From Cololabis saira (lineage: Eukaryota > Chordata > Actinopteri > Beloniformes > Belonidae), in the NCBI RefSeq assembly GCF_033807715.1, contig NC_084591.1, positions 32,731,090-32,795,089 of the forward strand: a DNA stretch of 64,000 bases, in the 5' to 3' direction. The first letter of the stretch is position 1. Each line of letters starts with the position of its first letter. Below are positions 33,895 to 45,617 of this stretch, piece after piece. The notes below the pieces were generated by a model. It was given only the letters and a program-made list of their open reading frames with translations. It was not told the origin of the DNA and searched no databases. Position numbers and translations under genes: made by a program.

Positions 33895-36730
33895 GATGCG
33901 CAGTGAATAGTTTGTAGATTTGGGATACGCTCTAGCAAAAATATAGTATTTACCATTTAGAAATTGCAGCCAATTAAAGAACTAGGGGTTCAAAAGGATT
34001 TGGACAACTGACAGAAAATATGTTAATTAGCAGGGTGCGGTTAATTCCCCTCTTCCTCTGACAAATTAAGCAGCTGAAAGCTGATATGAGGTATTGAGTT
34101 GGCATTTGGCAGATGTTTGACTGGAGGTACAAATATGCAGAAAGGAAGTTGTAATACAAGTGAAAGATGCCATCATTAGGCTGAAAGAAAAAACAAAGAC
34201 ATACATTTAAATTGGGGACAGCCAAAATTAACATTTTGAGACATTGTTAAAAACAAAGAAAGCAACAGCGAGCTCAACAACATTAAAAGGTCTGGGATGT
34301 CAGGAGAAGTCAATAAAAACATAAAAAAAGGTTTACAGCAAGATGCAAGTCACTGGTGGCATTCAAAAACAGGGAAGCCAGGTTAGACTTTATCAAAAAC
34401 ATCCAAAAACACCTCCAATGTTCTGGAATCAGAAAATTCTGCTCTCTTCTGTATATGTTTGCAGGCCAGAGCTTCAGGAGCTGCATGCTGCCCGGCAGTC
34501 CCCCCGTCTGACCACCTCCATGTCTGCTGTCTACATCTGCTTATAGAGTCGTCCCTGTCATGCACCAGTTAGCCCTTGTGTCTGTGTCTCTTTTAAAGGC
34601 AAAGAAGAGGCATATTCTTTGATAAGAATGTAATCAGTCACTTGCTCTGCAACCAAAATACTACAGTTCTTATTTACTGAATACAGAAGTGGAGGCAAAA
34701 GGCCCACAATCCAGCAGGGGATGTCCAAGGACTCCAGACTTCAGGCAGCTGTTGACAAAGGATTTTCATTCAAGTATTGATGGCGACAAATAATTTAGAG
34801 CCCTTGAACATGGAGGTGCTTGTTTTCTAAACAGTAAATGCTACATTTTTGTTAATAAATAAACAAACAAACAGAAAGTCTACATTTTGATCATATCTAG
34901 ACTGCTTTATGTCAAAATAATTGCACCGGTATTCTGCCAATCCTTGCTACCTGCCAAGAAATGCTACTTTGTGGTTCTGCGCATGTGCACAGTGGATTTT
35001 CAAAGTTTGATTGGCATGTCCATGATTTCTTGCACGATGTAAAATTGATAATATGGGATATTGAGTATTTAATCCTTCAAAATACACTACCCATGACATG
35101 AATTGCATTACACTTTGTGAACATTATACGATAAAGAGAGAAAAAAAAACTATTCTATTGCTTTATTTCATAGCCAGTCGCCTTTATTTAACCAGGCAGG
35201 TCTTTAATAACATTCTTATTTACAATGACGGCCTGGCAAGCAACAAGGACCATTTGAGGGAAAAGGAAGTGGTTTAGGGAGTAAAACACAGTAAAATTGT
35301 AGCTCTACAAAAGGTAGAAAAACATTAGGTAGCATTTTTTGGCAAAGCAGCAGAAATTGGCAGAACACCGGTGTATAGAGGAAAATTCATAAACAGCCAG
35401 TCTGTGTCCAACCTAGCAAACCAAACTATATACACTGTGTATGTGAATTTTAATGTTTTTTCCCCAAAATTTTGTTTAAATGTAAGTAACAGTCACTGCT
35501 ACATTTTTAATGCTGCACCTGCCTTAAAAATATGCATGATTTCAACATCAGATACATTTTAGTTGATCTGTCAGCTCTTCCATGTCAGTGTAGTATCATT
35601 GAATAATTAACAACACATGTCTGACTCCACTTGTCAGCAGGTGCATGGCTTCTCACCTGTCCGCATCGCAGTCATCCATGCTGCCTTTCAGGCTCCTCGT
35701 AAATTAATATGTCCCTCCTGCCTCGGGGCCAGTGATATAAAAGAAAAATCAAAATACGCACCAGTGGTACGTTTGTATTTAAATTTCAAATATTCTTCGA
35801 TTTCATATTTTCGTTTATCAATATACCAGTGCCATTTTTGTTTTTCATCTTTCGTTTGGAAGGAGAAACTCCGAAAACCAGTTATTTTTCCTGCACATAA
35901 ATGCACCACTACTTAAGCTAACAAACGTTAGCTTTTCCTGAATTGCTATGAGTTGAGCAAAACTGGGGGTAAGTAAATAATTCAAAAACCGAGCTTGAAG
36001 AGACGTAGTTGGGCCACAGATGTGTTACGGGCATTAGCATGGGACGGCATGAGTCAGACGGTGTCGTATTTGTCACCGACGTCATTAAAAGGCAACACAT
36101 ATCTTCGTCTCAGCTAATGTTAGCAACGTAGCTTCGGTTCAACGCCTCTAAAGGCTGATTTATGCTTCTGCGTTAAATCGACGGCGTAAGGTCGCGTCGC
36201 CGCGTACCCTACGCTGTAGGCTCTGTGTCGGTGTAACGCGGAAGCATAAATCAGCCTTTAGCGAAGCGCCATGACTTCATAATAGCAACTTTAAAACATA
36301 TGATCGAGATTTGTACTGGATGAATACACTCTTCATGTTGGATTTAAACGTTGTAATAATGTAAGTGTAGATTCAAACAGCCCCAGTCAGCAAGTAAAGT
36401 GAGTTAGTTAGTGAAGTAGGTGTTGCGTTAAGTTGTGTGTCCCGAGCAGGACCGTCCCCACCAGAGAAGAAGACTGTAGGTGCAGCCTGCTTTATTTCTG
36501 CTGGCCTTCGTACTGTATGAGTGTGGGGGAATACGTATAAATCAATAATCCAACCCATCTATATCTTACAAAAAAAAGCAGTTAGAAATGTAAACTTGGC
36601 TGTCTATCTTGCATCAACAAACCCACTTTCATTTTCAATCAAAACAAGACACTTAATTGCAAGATATAGTTAATCTGAACACCACTTTAATAATATATAA
36701 GGCTTATAATAATTTACTTCCGGGCTGCAT
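33895..36730. other. Intergenic, Myb/SANT element to LINE relic
   Basis: No gene recognised. CCTTTATTTAACCAGGCAGG...TTATTTACAATGACGGCCTG at 35178-35237 is a fish interspersed repeat of uncertain class. A Harbinger-type MITE is at 36149-36260. Confidence 0.5.
36149..36260. mobile_element. CpG-rich Harbinger-type MITE, copy B
   Basis: AGGCTGATTTATGCTTCTGCG and inverse CGCGGAAGCATAAATCAGCCT, with a GTCGCGTCGCCGCGTACCCT core. Outside are TAA on the left and TTA on the right, not identical. Confidence 0.75.
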
Positions 36731-36739
36731 GCAGGAACT

Positions 36740-37270
36740 GTTCTAGCCAAGAGAGGAAAACATGACCTCAGGGGAACAGCAATGTTTGACACAACTAACA
36801 GTAAGAACAAATACAAAGGGCAGATGTTTATCCGTTTTAAGAGTAAAACTGTGGAACTCATTAGACAACGACCTTAAATTAGCAAACTCAATAAAAGCAT
36901 ATAAGCTATTACTCAAAGCAAAGGTAATGGACACATATATAGAAGCAGAATAAGATAAGATAAGATAAGATAAGATAAGATAATCCTTTATTAGTCCCAC
37001 AGCGGGGAAATTTGCAGTTTACAGCAGCAAAGGGGATAGTGCAAAACAAGAGGCATCAAAAGAAATAGTAATAATACAGTAATAATATCAGAGTATGACA
37101 CACTATAAACAGTAAACAGAACTGGTATATACAATAATAATAATAATAATAATAATAAGAAAAATGAATAATAAGAAATACTGGCATATAAAAAAAATAA
37201 ATAAATAACAGACAGATATTTACAGATGGATATTTACATAATTGCACGTTGCAGTGAATGACATTGCACA
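36740..37270 (+). repeat. LINE ORF C-terminal relic, then inverted LINE tail
   Basis: A short frame at 36762-36953 (LRVKLWNSLDNDLKLANSI, YKLLLKAKVMD) resembles the last residues of a fish LINE reverse transcriptase protein. An (AGATA)n run at 36951-36980 and then TAATCCTTTATTAGTCCCAC, typical of a LINE 3' end in the opposite direction, follow. (AAT)n at 37128-37157. Confidence 0.5.
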
Positions 37271-37533
37271 TTATTTTCTAGTATGAGCAAACAAAGAAGA
37301 ATGTACACATGTATGCGTGTGTGTGTGTGCCTGTGTGTGGGTGTGTACCGGTATGAACATATGCATGAATAGTATGTAGGATTTGATGTATAGACATAAT
37401 ACACATGCATGAGATGAAATGACAACCTAAATTGTTTTTTTTTCGGTTTCTTTAGCATCTTTTCACTTTCTGTTTTCAGAGCTATTATTACTATTAGTTC
37501 TATTGTGTTCATTATGTCTTCAGATAGATATCA

Positions 37534-38378
37534 TAAAGTTTCTTTTTTTCAGACAAAGTTCAGACTTCTTACCTTCAATCTAACAGTTTCGACGGTTCTC
37601 ATGCCTTCCTCAGTGTGTCACGTGATGGGAAGTGAAAACGTCCTCATCAGCTGTTTTTACTATGAGGGCGTGCCACCGTGACTCTACCGTATGTCAGAGG
37701 AATCACGGAAAAAATACAGAGAGCCATGCGAAAATACAACATCAATACTCCGGTCAAACCACACACAAAACTTAGACAGCTGTTAGTGCACCCAAAGGAC
37801 AAAATAGATCACAACAAAAAATGCAACGTCATATACGAAATCCCCTGCCAATCATGTAATAAAACATACATCGGAGAAACGGGAAGAAGTTTCAACACGA
37901 GAAGAAAAGAACACCAAAAGGAATGCGAGAAGGAGACGGAAAAGATTCAAACAAGAGCAATGAAAGAGAAGGCATTGCAAGAGACCCACAAGTCAGCCAT
38001 AACAGACCACTGTAAAAGGGAAAACCATATCATGAACTGGGACAAAGCCAGAGTCATCCGCACTGAGGACAACAGACACCAGTGCTGGATTATGGAGGCC
38101 ATAGAGATCAGGAAACAAGGACAACAAACGATGAACAGGGATGAGGGAGCATACATGCTCTCCCACACATGGACCAGCATCTTGGAGCGGCGGGAGGACA
38201 GCGGGGGGCGTGGCCGACCTGTCAAACCTGGCAGGTTGGCCACGCCCCCATAGTAATAACAGCTGATAAGGACGTTTTCACTTCCCATCACGTGACACTG
38301 AGGAAGGCGGGAGAACCGCCGAAACTGTTAGATTGAAGGTAGGAAGTCGGAACTTTGTCTGAAAAAAAGAAACTTTAG
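37534..38378. mobile_element. Penelope-like insertion bounded by ~140-bp inverted repeats
   Basis: The left flank (37534-37676) and right flank (38236-38378) are inverted copies of each other. Examples are TAAAGTTTCTTTTTTTCAGA against TCTGAAAAAAAGAAACTTTA, and GTCACGTGATGGGAAGTGAA against TTCACTTCCCATCACGTGAC. Penelope elements often carry terminal repeats in inverted order, so these are probably its pseudo-LTRs. An (ATT)n microsatellite follows on the right (38382-38420). No clear target duplication found. Confidence 0.75.
37678..38253 (+). CDS. Penelope-like element: C-terminal GIY-YIG endonuclease fragment
   Basis: An uninterrupted frame matching the end of Penelope-like retroelement proteins. 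LPYVRGITEKIQRAMRKYNI and LRQLLVHPKDKID form the linker after the reverse transcriptase. The GIY-YIG nuclease follows with IYEIPCQSC (the GIY part), TYIGETGRSFNTRRKEH (the YIG part and catalytic Arg), and an AITDHCKRENH His/Cys cluster. The reverse transcriptase is absent. The ATG printed by translation is not a natural start: the frame begins where the left inverted repeat ends, and its last codons run into the right one. In the family the nuclease nicks target DNA for priming. Whether this fragment is expressed is unknown. Confidence 0.82.
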   Translation: MTLPYVRGITEKIQRAMRKYNINTPVKPHTKLRQLLVHPKDKIDHNKKCNVIYEIPCQSCNKTYIGETGRSFNTRRKEHQKECEKETEKIQTRAMKEKALQETHKSAITDHCKRENHIMNWDKARVIRTEDNRHQCWIMEAIEIRKQGQQTMNRDEGAYMLSHTWTSILERREDSGGRGRPVKPGRLATPP

Positions 38379-38383
38379 GATAC

Positions 38384-38417
<34 letters not shown>

Positions 38418-38476
38418 TTTATTATTTTGTGTAGCCTCATGATACTTCTCTTTAGCATATTCTATTATATTAAAAG

Positions 38477-38985
38477 TAGGGCTGGGTATCGATTCAAATG
38501 TCAAGAATCGATTCAATTCAGAATCGATTATCATGATTCGATCCGATTCGATATTGGCTTAGTGTTATTTAAAATGTTTTTTGAGCTGTTGCTTGAATTA
38601 TAGGACTGTAAAATAACTAGTGAAATAATAATTTCACAATAATTATTGTGAAATAACTAAGAAATAAATAACTCAAACAGGCCTTTCAATATCCATTTAA
38701 AGTGCAAAAAAGAAAGAAATTGCAACAGTTCATGCAGTAAACAAATCATTTTAGCTTATCTAATTTATTCTGTCACCACGCACACATATTGCCATGAAGC
38801 ACCTGGCATTTTTCAGAAGTGTCATGACAAACTGTGTGTCCGACTACTGGGATTAAAGTTCACCTGGCGAAAATGATGGAAAAAAAAAAAAAAAATTGAT
38901 CTTTAGACATAAGAATCGATTTTTAGGAATTAATATGAGAATCGATTTAGAATCGGAAAATCGATTTTTTTTCAACACAGGCCTA
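38477..38985. mobile_element. hAT-type MITE, 7/8-bp TSD
   Basis: Starts TAGGGCTGGGTATCGATTC and ends CAACACAGGCCTA. Flanks are ATTAAAAG (38469-38476) and GTTAAAAG (38986-38993). Subterminal AATCGATT repeats are present. It ends about 215 bp before the parp16 start codon. Confidence 0.75.
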
Positions 38986-39200
38986 GTTAAAAGGTGGGCA
39001 AGATAAGCTTTATGCTTCAAGCCCAGACCTTTTCGGTCACAAATCCCCATGTTGACCAAAGAAAAACATGTAAATGTTTATTCTCTTGCTATTGATTTTC
39101 ATGCTTATAATTGACCGAAATAAAGATGAACTATCTATGTTGTATTCCTACCACATAAGTGAATGTTTTGCTGAGTGACTTGTGCGTGTTCAGTGAGGGG

Positions 39201-42200
39201 ATGCAGCCGCCGCTGCCGCCCGACGCCGTGCGGGAGCTGGTGGGCTCCTGCCTGCACAGAGACCCGGTGGCCGCCGACCTCCGCTGCAGCCTGTTCGTGG
39301 CTGCAGCCCAGAGCTACAAGAGAGACTCTCTCCTGCGACCCTTCCCTCCTCGGTACATCAGTGGGGACAACAAGGACTTTGAGGAGTTGGTAAGAGCTGG
39401 AGTGACAGCCACAAACGCACATTGTAGAAGTTAGACCCACATTTTTAGTAAAGTCCGTAATATTTTTGGGAGGACACTCGCTGGCATTTTTCCATGGTAA
39501 TTTGACAGGGGCTTTTGTTGGAGTTTTTCTTCTTTACCGGGCTGCGTGTTGTTATTGTGGTGACAATGGACACCATACTATTTATCTCGGATCTTCAAAG
39601 ACCTGAGGCTGTGTGTGAAATGTGTATTTTTTTTCTCACAGCAAAGTTTCATAAAATACGCCTGCAATCGGTTGCAGGTCCTGTGGTGTGGACCTAAAAA
39701 GAAGGGATGTAGTGGCCACTCACAAGCAGGACACTGTTTAGTTTCAGTAGGTTAGAATTCACAAGAATCTAGCCGTTAGTAATGATGACGATGACTTTTC
39801 AGTTAGTGTTCTGTTACTGTTGGTTTCGGGCAGTTGAAACGAGAGACTGGATTAAACAACACAAGTTTTTCCTTCGTCCACAAAAAGCGTTCTTCAGCTC
39901 TTTTGTTCCCAAACTCCTACAGGGAAACAATTCTTTTTTTAAAAGAAAGCACCTTAAGTGAACTGTAGTCCCACTACAGTGGCAGTTGTGGCCTTTTTCT
40001 TTTGCTTACACTGATGACGCACAATGTGATGCACAACGTGGTTGGGGTAGAGTCCTGCTGGTCTTAAACAATAAACACATTTAGGCAGTGTATGTTCAAC
40101 ATATGTCTATTTATAAAAAATAGACACTAGATTGCTAAAAAGCTTTTTCTTGCTTAAACATTTGTGTTGTGATGTCAACACAAACAAATCTGGGCCCCGT
40201 TTCGCAAAGAACGTTCAACAAACAGGTGTTCAGAGTTGGTTAATTCAACTCTGAGTTTTATTGTATTTTATATTATATTAGTGTAATGTAATGAATACGA
40301 GCACATATTCAGACCAAGGTTCAAAGAAGCAAGTGAATGCAAACACGAATTAAAACACTGAACGACTGTTTCATGTGAATTACAAAAGAGTGAAGTAAAC
40401 TGTTCTCAATGTCACGTACTGGTGGAGAAATGAAAAAAAAAAAAACAACTCGAAGCGGCTGAAAATGAAGCAGGATAAAACCTATTTCAGACGGGGAACT
40501 CAAACGTAGCAGGATCGGTTCTGGTCGCATTAATGGATGGAATGAAAAATCCTTCAAGCTGGGAAACATGAGTCCATCAGTCACCGAGAAACGCTAGAGG
40601 GGCATTTCTTTACTCCGTCTGAGCAGGAAACCAACTATTTCATGTTATCAACTTTTACTTGATGACTTTGGCTCTTGGAAAAAGAATAAAACTGGAATAA
40701 AGACTAAAAACGTTTTTAAATGTGAGTGAGCTGAAAGGTAAAAGGGAAGAGGCTTATGAGTCTGTCTCTTTTCTCTCAGTTCTGTTGCCTTGTTGCTACA
40801 CCCTGCTAACCACAGAGCATCAGTTTGATGTGGTCTGCGTTATCGGAGCGAAACGTGGTCCCGTCTTTGAACTGCCTGAAGCTGAAATGACACAGAAGAA
40901 AACCTAAGTGTGTTCTTCAGTTGGCAGATGTGAAGTCGCTGCCTGGTGTGAGAGATTTGGTGAGGCTTCAGCCTGGAGAAGGAGATCATCATCTGGCTCT
41001 CACTCACTGGATTCTGTCCTCGAAGAGTTTTGCTGTGAAGACACTACAGAAGGACGAGGTACATACGACCCTGAACCACAGTGTCTCTCAGTGTTTGACC
41101 CGTTGTTCACAGTGTGCCTCTTCCATCTTTCCCAGTATTCCAAACTTTGCAGCCTGACAGAAAATGAAGGAATTTCTGCTCCAGTGCCGGACTTCCTCTT
41201 TGAGCTGGAGTACTCCGATCACCTGAACGCCAGGTTTCAGAGGACGAGAGAAGGACGAGACGTCTTCTACGCATTCCACGGGAGCCGCTTGGAGAACTTC
41301 CACTCAATCATTCACAATGGACTGCACTGTCACCTCAACAAGGTTTGTGGGAAGGAAAAGACGGAAATCGCTCCTTACAGAGCAACATCATGCATCAGAA
41401 ACTTGAGAATCATCTCTTTTTCAGAGTCTGGCGTGGAGTCAAATGCATCCACTCTTCTGTGGTATCCATAGTAACATATTAGATGCTGATCTGTGTGTGC
41501 AGAACTCCGTATTTGGAGAGGGGACCTACCTCACCAGTGACCTCAGCATGGCGGTCCTCTACAGTCCTCACAGCAGCAGCTGGCGGGAAAGCATCCTGGG
41601 TCCGCTGCTCAGCTGCGTGGCGCTGTGCGAGGTCATCGACCACCCAGATGTCAAGTGCCAGGTGAAGAAAAAAGGTGTGTCACGCACAGCAAAACAGACG
41701 GGGGAACCAGCGACGTGCACGCTTGTCTCACCCCCTCCTGCTCTTCTCCCATTTCAGATTCAGAGAAAGTGGACCGGCAGCGTTCACGAGCGAGAAACAG
41801 CGAAGGCGGGGATGTGCCGCAGAAATACTTCATAGTCACCAACAATCAGCTTTTACGAGTCAAGTACCTGCTCGTTTACTCTCAGAGGAAGAACCTCTCC
41901 AGGTAAAGAACCTCCAGGTGAACTGTGCACGTGTTTGGGTGTAGGTGCGCCGGCGTTAGTCAGACACATCACAACTGAGCCACATGACGGTTTCTCTTTA
42001 TAACAATTTTGTGAATGCGTCCAGCTTTTATTGCTTTACTACAAATATAGAAATGTACCTGAAGCTGAAACAACAGTACAAAATTAAAGCCACTTTATGT
42101 AGTAATAAACAGTACTCGAGTTGAGGGGGGATGAGGGGGGATGGGAACCCCCCGAAAATAAAAACGGTCAAAATCATCCCCCCTGTAAAACTGCCATCCC

Positions 42201-43216
42201 CCCTTTCCATCCCGTATGTCATTTCATCAATGAATGTGGTTTTACTGCTATTTCAACATTTAGAGTCATCACCAGAAAAATAACAGCAGAAAAATAACTT
42301 ATTTGACAATTGTCACCTGTTTCAAGTAAATTTTCGCTTGAAATAAGTAGGAAAATCTGCCAGTGGGACAAGATTTATCTTCTCATTACAAGCAAAAAAA
42401 TCTTGTTCCACTGGCAGATTTTTCTACTTATTTTAAGGGAAAATCTACTTGAAACTTTGAAAATTGTTGTTGTTTTAAGTGTAATGAGATTATTTTTTTT
42501 TACTAAAATGAGACATTTTAACTAGAAATAAGAATCTTGTTAAGATTTTGAGTTTCTGCAGTGATCCATTTTACTTATCCTGTGAAGGACAGGCATATTG
42601 AAGTTCAGAAAACTGTTTTTTATTGTTGTGTTTTGATGTATTTGATGTAAGCCCAGTGGATATTTAAAGCTTACAGAAGGCTGCATTTAACTGCTGCTAT
42701 GTCATTCCTGCAGTATTTCTGCAGGTGTTTTGGTCAGTGCTATCATTTGTAATATATTATATTATTTGTATTCAGCACAAATTATCTGTCCCCATGTGAT
42801 AAAATCCGGCATCCCCCCTGATTTTTTTTTTTTTTACAACTCGAGTACTGGTAATAAAACATGGGGGCGTCTTGCTCTGTTGTGCTGACAAAAGAGCCCC
42901 TGACAGGATGGCGTTAGCTCGCTTCTAAGTGCAGGTCCTGACGTACAGCCGAGAGCGTTCTTGCTGCTCTCATGTGGTCAGAGCTGATATCAATTAAACA
43001 TGACATTATTATTATTAAAGTATGTAAACGGTTACGTATCGGCCTGTTGTCAATGTGCCTCTCTCGTGTCTCTCGGTCAGACATTCCCGCAGCGGCTCGT
43101 GGCTCCTGCGGCACCATTTCGCCATCATGATGACTCTTTACCTGTTGCTGCTCGTGTTCATCGGTGCCTTGAACTCCTCCACCTTCCTGTCGTTCTGGAG
43201 CCGACTGTTCAGGTGA
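39201..43216 (+). CDS. parp16: parp16, tail-anchored ER mono-ADP-ribosyltransferase (complete)
   Basis: ARTD15: mono-ADP-ribosylates proteins from the cytosolic face of the ER and nuclear envelope; the human protein is linked to PERK/IRE1 stress signalling. Coding exons: 39201-39389, 40921-41058, 41136-41342, 41503-41674, 41758-41902, 43081-43216 (TGA), giving 328 aa against about 322 in human. Visible: an N-terminal helical domain ([20 protein letters not shown]), the catalytic half with the NAD-binding His in [18 protein letters not shown], the Tyr in [12 protein letters not shown], and the family block [17 protein letters not shown]-terminal hydrophobic tail ([15 protein letters not shown]) forms the membrane anchor. 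The ATG was chosen because the following residues align with the human N-terminus. An acceptor-like TTCAG at 39189-39193 just before it suggests an upstream non-coding exon. AATAAA at 43618-43623 is the likely poly(A) signal. The last intron holds a 741-bp hAT MITE. Confidence 0.96.
42110..42850. mobile_element. 741-bp hAT-type MITE in parp16 last intron, copy 1
   Basis: CAGTACTCGAGTTG and inverse CAACTCGAGTACTG ends, with GTAATAAA exactly repeated outside (42102-42109, 42851-42858). Poly-GGGGGGATG subterminal repeats and an internal foldback (GTTTCAAGTAAATTTTCGCT and inverse) are present. An inverted second copy is at 50000-50758. Confidence 0.88.
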
Positions 43217-43640
43217 CGAGACGGCAGCCAAGACATCGGCGACGACGGCCCACTGTGCCTTTCTGATCAGAGACTGACCGGAGACCCGAGCAACATAGTT
43301 TTGTGCACCTTTTATACTGTTTTCTTTCTGCTGGAGTCTTTTATTTCTACAAATAATTCCGATGATGTTATTCTGACGTGACACGCCTTCTTCACGCGGG
43401 TCCAGTTCTGGAAGGGTTCTGCTGCAATGAGACCACAGTGCATTTTAATAGTAATATGCAATCTTTCATGTGTACTTTCTGTGGTTTAGTAAACTTTTTG
43501 TTTTTGTGGGGGATCTCGGCTGGTATGTGGTTCTAGTCCTCATTAATGCTGACTTATGCAACAACCACACTTCATAGTGGATAGATGATTCAAATAAGCT
43601 TTTATGTCCTCGCAGGAAATAAATGAGCACCTGCTTAAAG
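43217..43640 (+). other. parp16: parp16 3' UTR
   Basis: Non-coding sequence after TGA; the first AATAAA is at 43618-43623. An (ATT)n microsatellite lies beyond it at 43919-43945. Confidence 0.5.
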
Positions 43641-44144
43641 TTAAAAGCCTTTAAAATTTGACAACGAAGATTTTATTTGAAAGCGTTTCAGTCGCTCGCG
43701 AAAGTCAACGCGTTCCACTGAAACTCACATTTACTGCAGCTGGCGCATAAATGCTGTTTTTATCAGTGAAAAGAAAAGTGGGACAGATTTATGGGGCTGA
43801 TAACGCCGGTGGGCGGCTTTGGTGACGGACCCAGTCCTCCTCATAAATAGCTTGTCATGTTATGGATATTTACAAAAGCTCAAACAAGTTGCAAAAGCAA
43901 GACCTTAATAAAGCAAAATTATTATTATTATTATTATTATTATTTTCTTGTTTTGGTCCTTTTTGGACTAAATGGAACACTAAAGTGTAACAGCAGTTAC
44001 TTCTAGTTTCCTGCTACATTTACCGTGGGAGGATGTTGGAGGAAGATCTCGTCAAATCGAACCCTTTGATCAGAAAATGTTCACTAATGATTGATCGTAC
44101 GACTACGAGTCAGCTCGGCCAACACTTCTATGATTTCTGACTCT

Positions 44145-44285
44145 CAGAATCAGTTTTATTGGCCAAGTATGAACATGCCAGACAGGGAATTTGACTCCGG
44201 TTATTACGCTCACTGTACCCAGATTTAAATATTAGCAAACAGTAAATAGACAAATGACAGTAAATAGACAAATGAGGGAATGAAA
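44145..44285 (-). repeat. LINE 3' remnant (same family as 30672)
   Basis: TCAGAATCAGTTTTATTGGCC, AATTTGACTCCGGTTATTAC, then a triplicated AACAGTAAATAGACAAATG-type stretch. Confidence 0.5.
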
Positions 44286-44992
44286 ACGGTTTCTTTAGAC
44301 TGATGAAACCCTTGATAACAATTCGAAGTTACAGCACATCACTGATGCAAGTTGAAAGATGAAAGCAAATGCAGGCCTTTGTTTTGGATTTAAACCGGTT
44401 CCTTGTTGCGTAATCGTGTAGATAAACGGCGTCTGTCCCTCATGAGCAGCTTCTGAAGGCCACGGAACAACCGTCCCATTGTTGGTCCACACTTCAGTCT
44501 GTTTCTGTACTTGGTTATTGCTGCCTCATAAACGCCTGTTACTCAATAACCGTCCCCTGTGAGGGGCCGCGGTGATGGGGGGGCCGTGGAGGTGTGTGTG
44601 GGGGGGCGGCGGTTTGAACAAAACTGGGTAATACTTTGCACCCCATGATTCACTAGCGTGTAGATCCACCTTTTAGCAGCAGCAAGTTGAAGTGGTTGTT
44701 TCCCATATTTAAGATTAAAATATTTATACTTTCTCCCATATTCTTTCACAGTAATCGATCTCCATTTGAGGATTAATAAAGTATTTTTGAATGAATTCAA
44801 AGGAATCAGGCTTCATCAGTGTCACATGGTTGTGGAGTAACGTTGGTCCAATGCTCAACAGTTTAAACGTCCCGCTGCAGCTTTTCAGCTGCTCTCAGGT
44901 CCGGACTTGGGCCGGACCGTCTAAGAACCTCCAGTCTTTTTACTTTCAGCCAGGATGTTGCAGATTTCCTGGTGTCCTCCTGCGGGACCCAG

Positions 44993-45609
44993 TAGGGCTG
45001 GGCGATATGGACCAAAAGTCATATCTCGATATTTTCTAGCTTAATGGCGATACTCGATATATATCTCGATATTTTTTCTGTGCCATAATTGGAGTTTCCC
45101 CCAAAGCATTATAGCATAGCATCTCTGTTAGCTTCATTTTTTTCTGAGGCAAACCCTTAAAAAAAACAGTCAGTTTTAATACAAAGCCTCGTGTCAAATG
45201 CCAGGTACCTTTATTAACAGAGGTCTGCACAATATCAAAATGTATAAAACAAATGAAATAAAAATAAACTGCCTGCATATATAGAATAAAATGCTTCTTG
45301 AATAAAATAAAACAAATATCCCTTTCCTGCATAACAATTACATTAAAATACACTGTACAATTAATACAGTGTAGACAGTAACAGGCAGACTTTTCCACTG
45401 AGGTTGACAGTTGTGCAAATAACAAAACATTTGTGCAAATCTCAAATAAAACATTCAAGTCAATTTGTCACAAAATAAGCTATATCAAAATTTAATTTTT
45501 TTTTTTTTTTTTTTTTTTTTAAATCGATATAAACGATATTGTCTCGTACCATATCGCGTTTGAAAATATATCGATATATATTAAAATCTCGATATATCGC
45601 CCAGCCCTA
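44993..45609. mobile_element. 617-bp hAT-type MITE with perfect 8-bp TSD
   Basis: TAGGGCTGGGCGATATGG and inverse ATATATCGCCCAGCCCTA ends, with GGACCCAG on both sides (44985-44992, 45610-45617). Subterminal CGATAT repeats and a 30-nt T run at 45496-45520 are present. Confidence 0.9.
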
Positions 45610-45617
45610 GGACCCAG

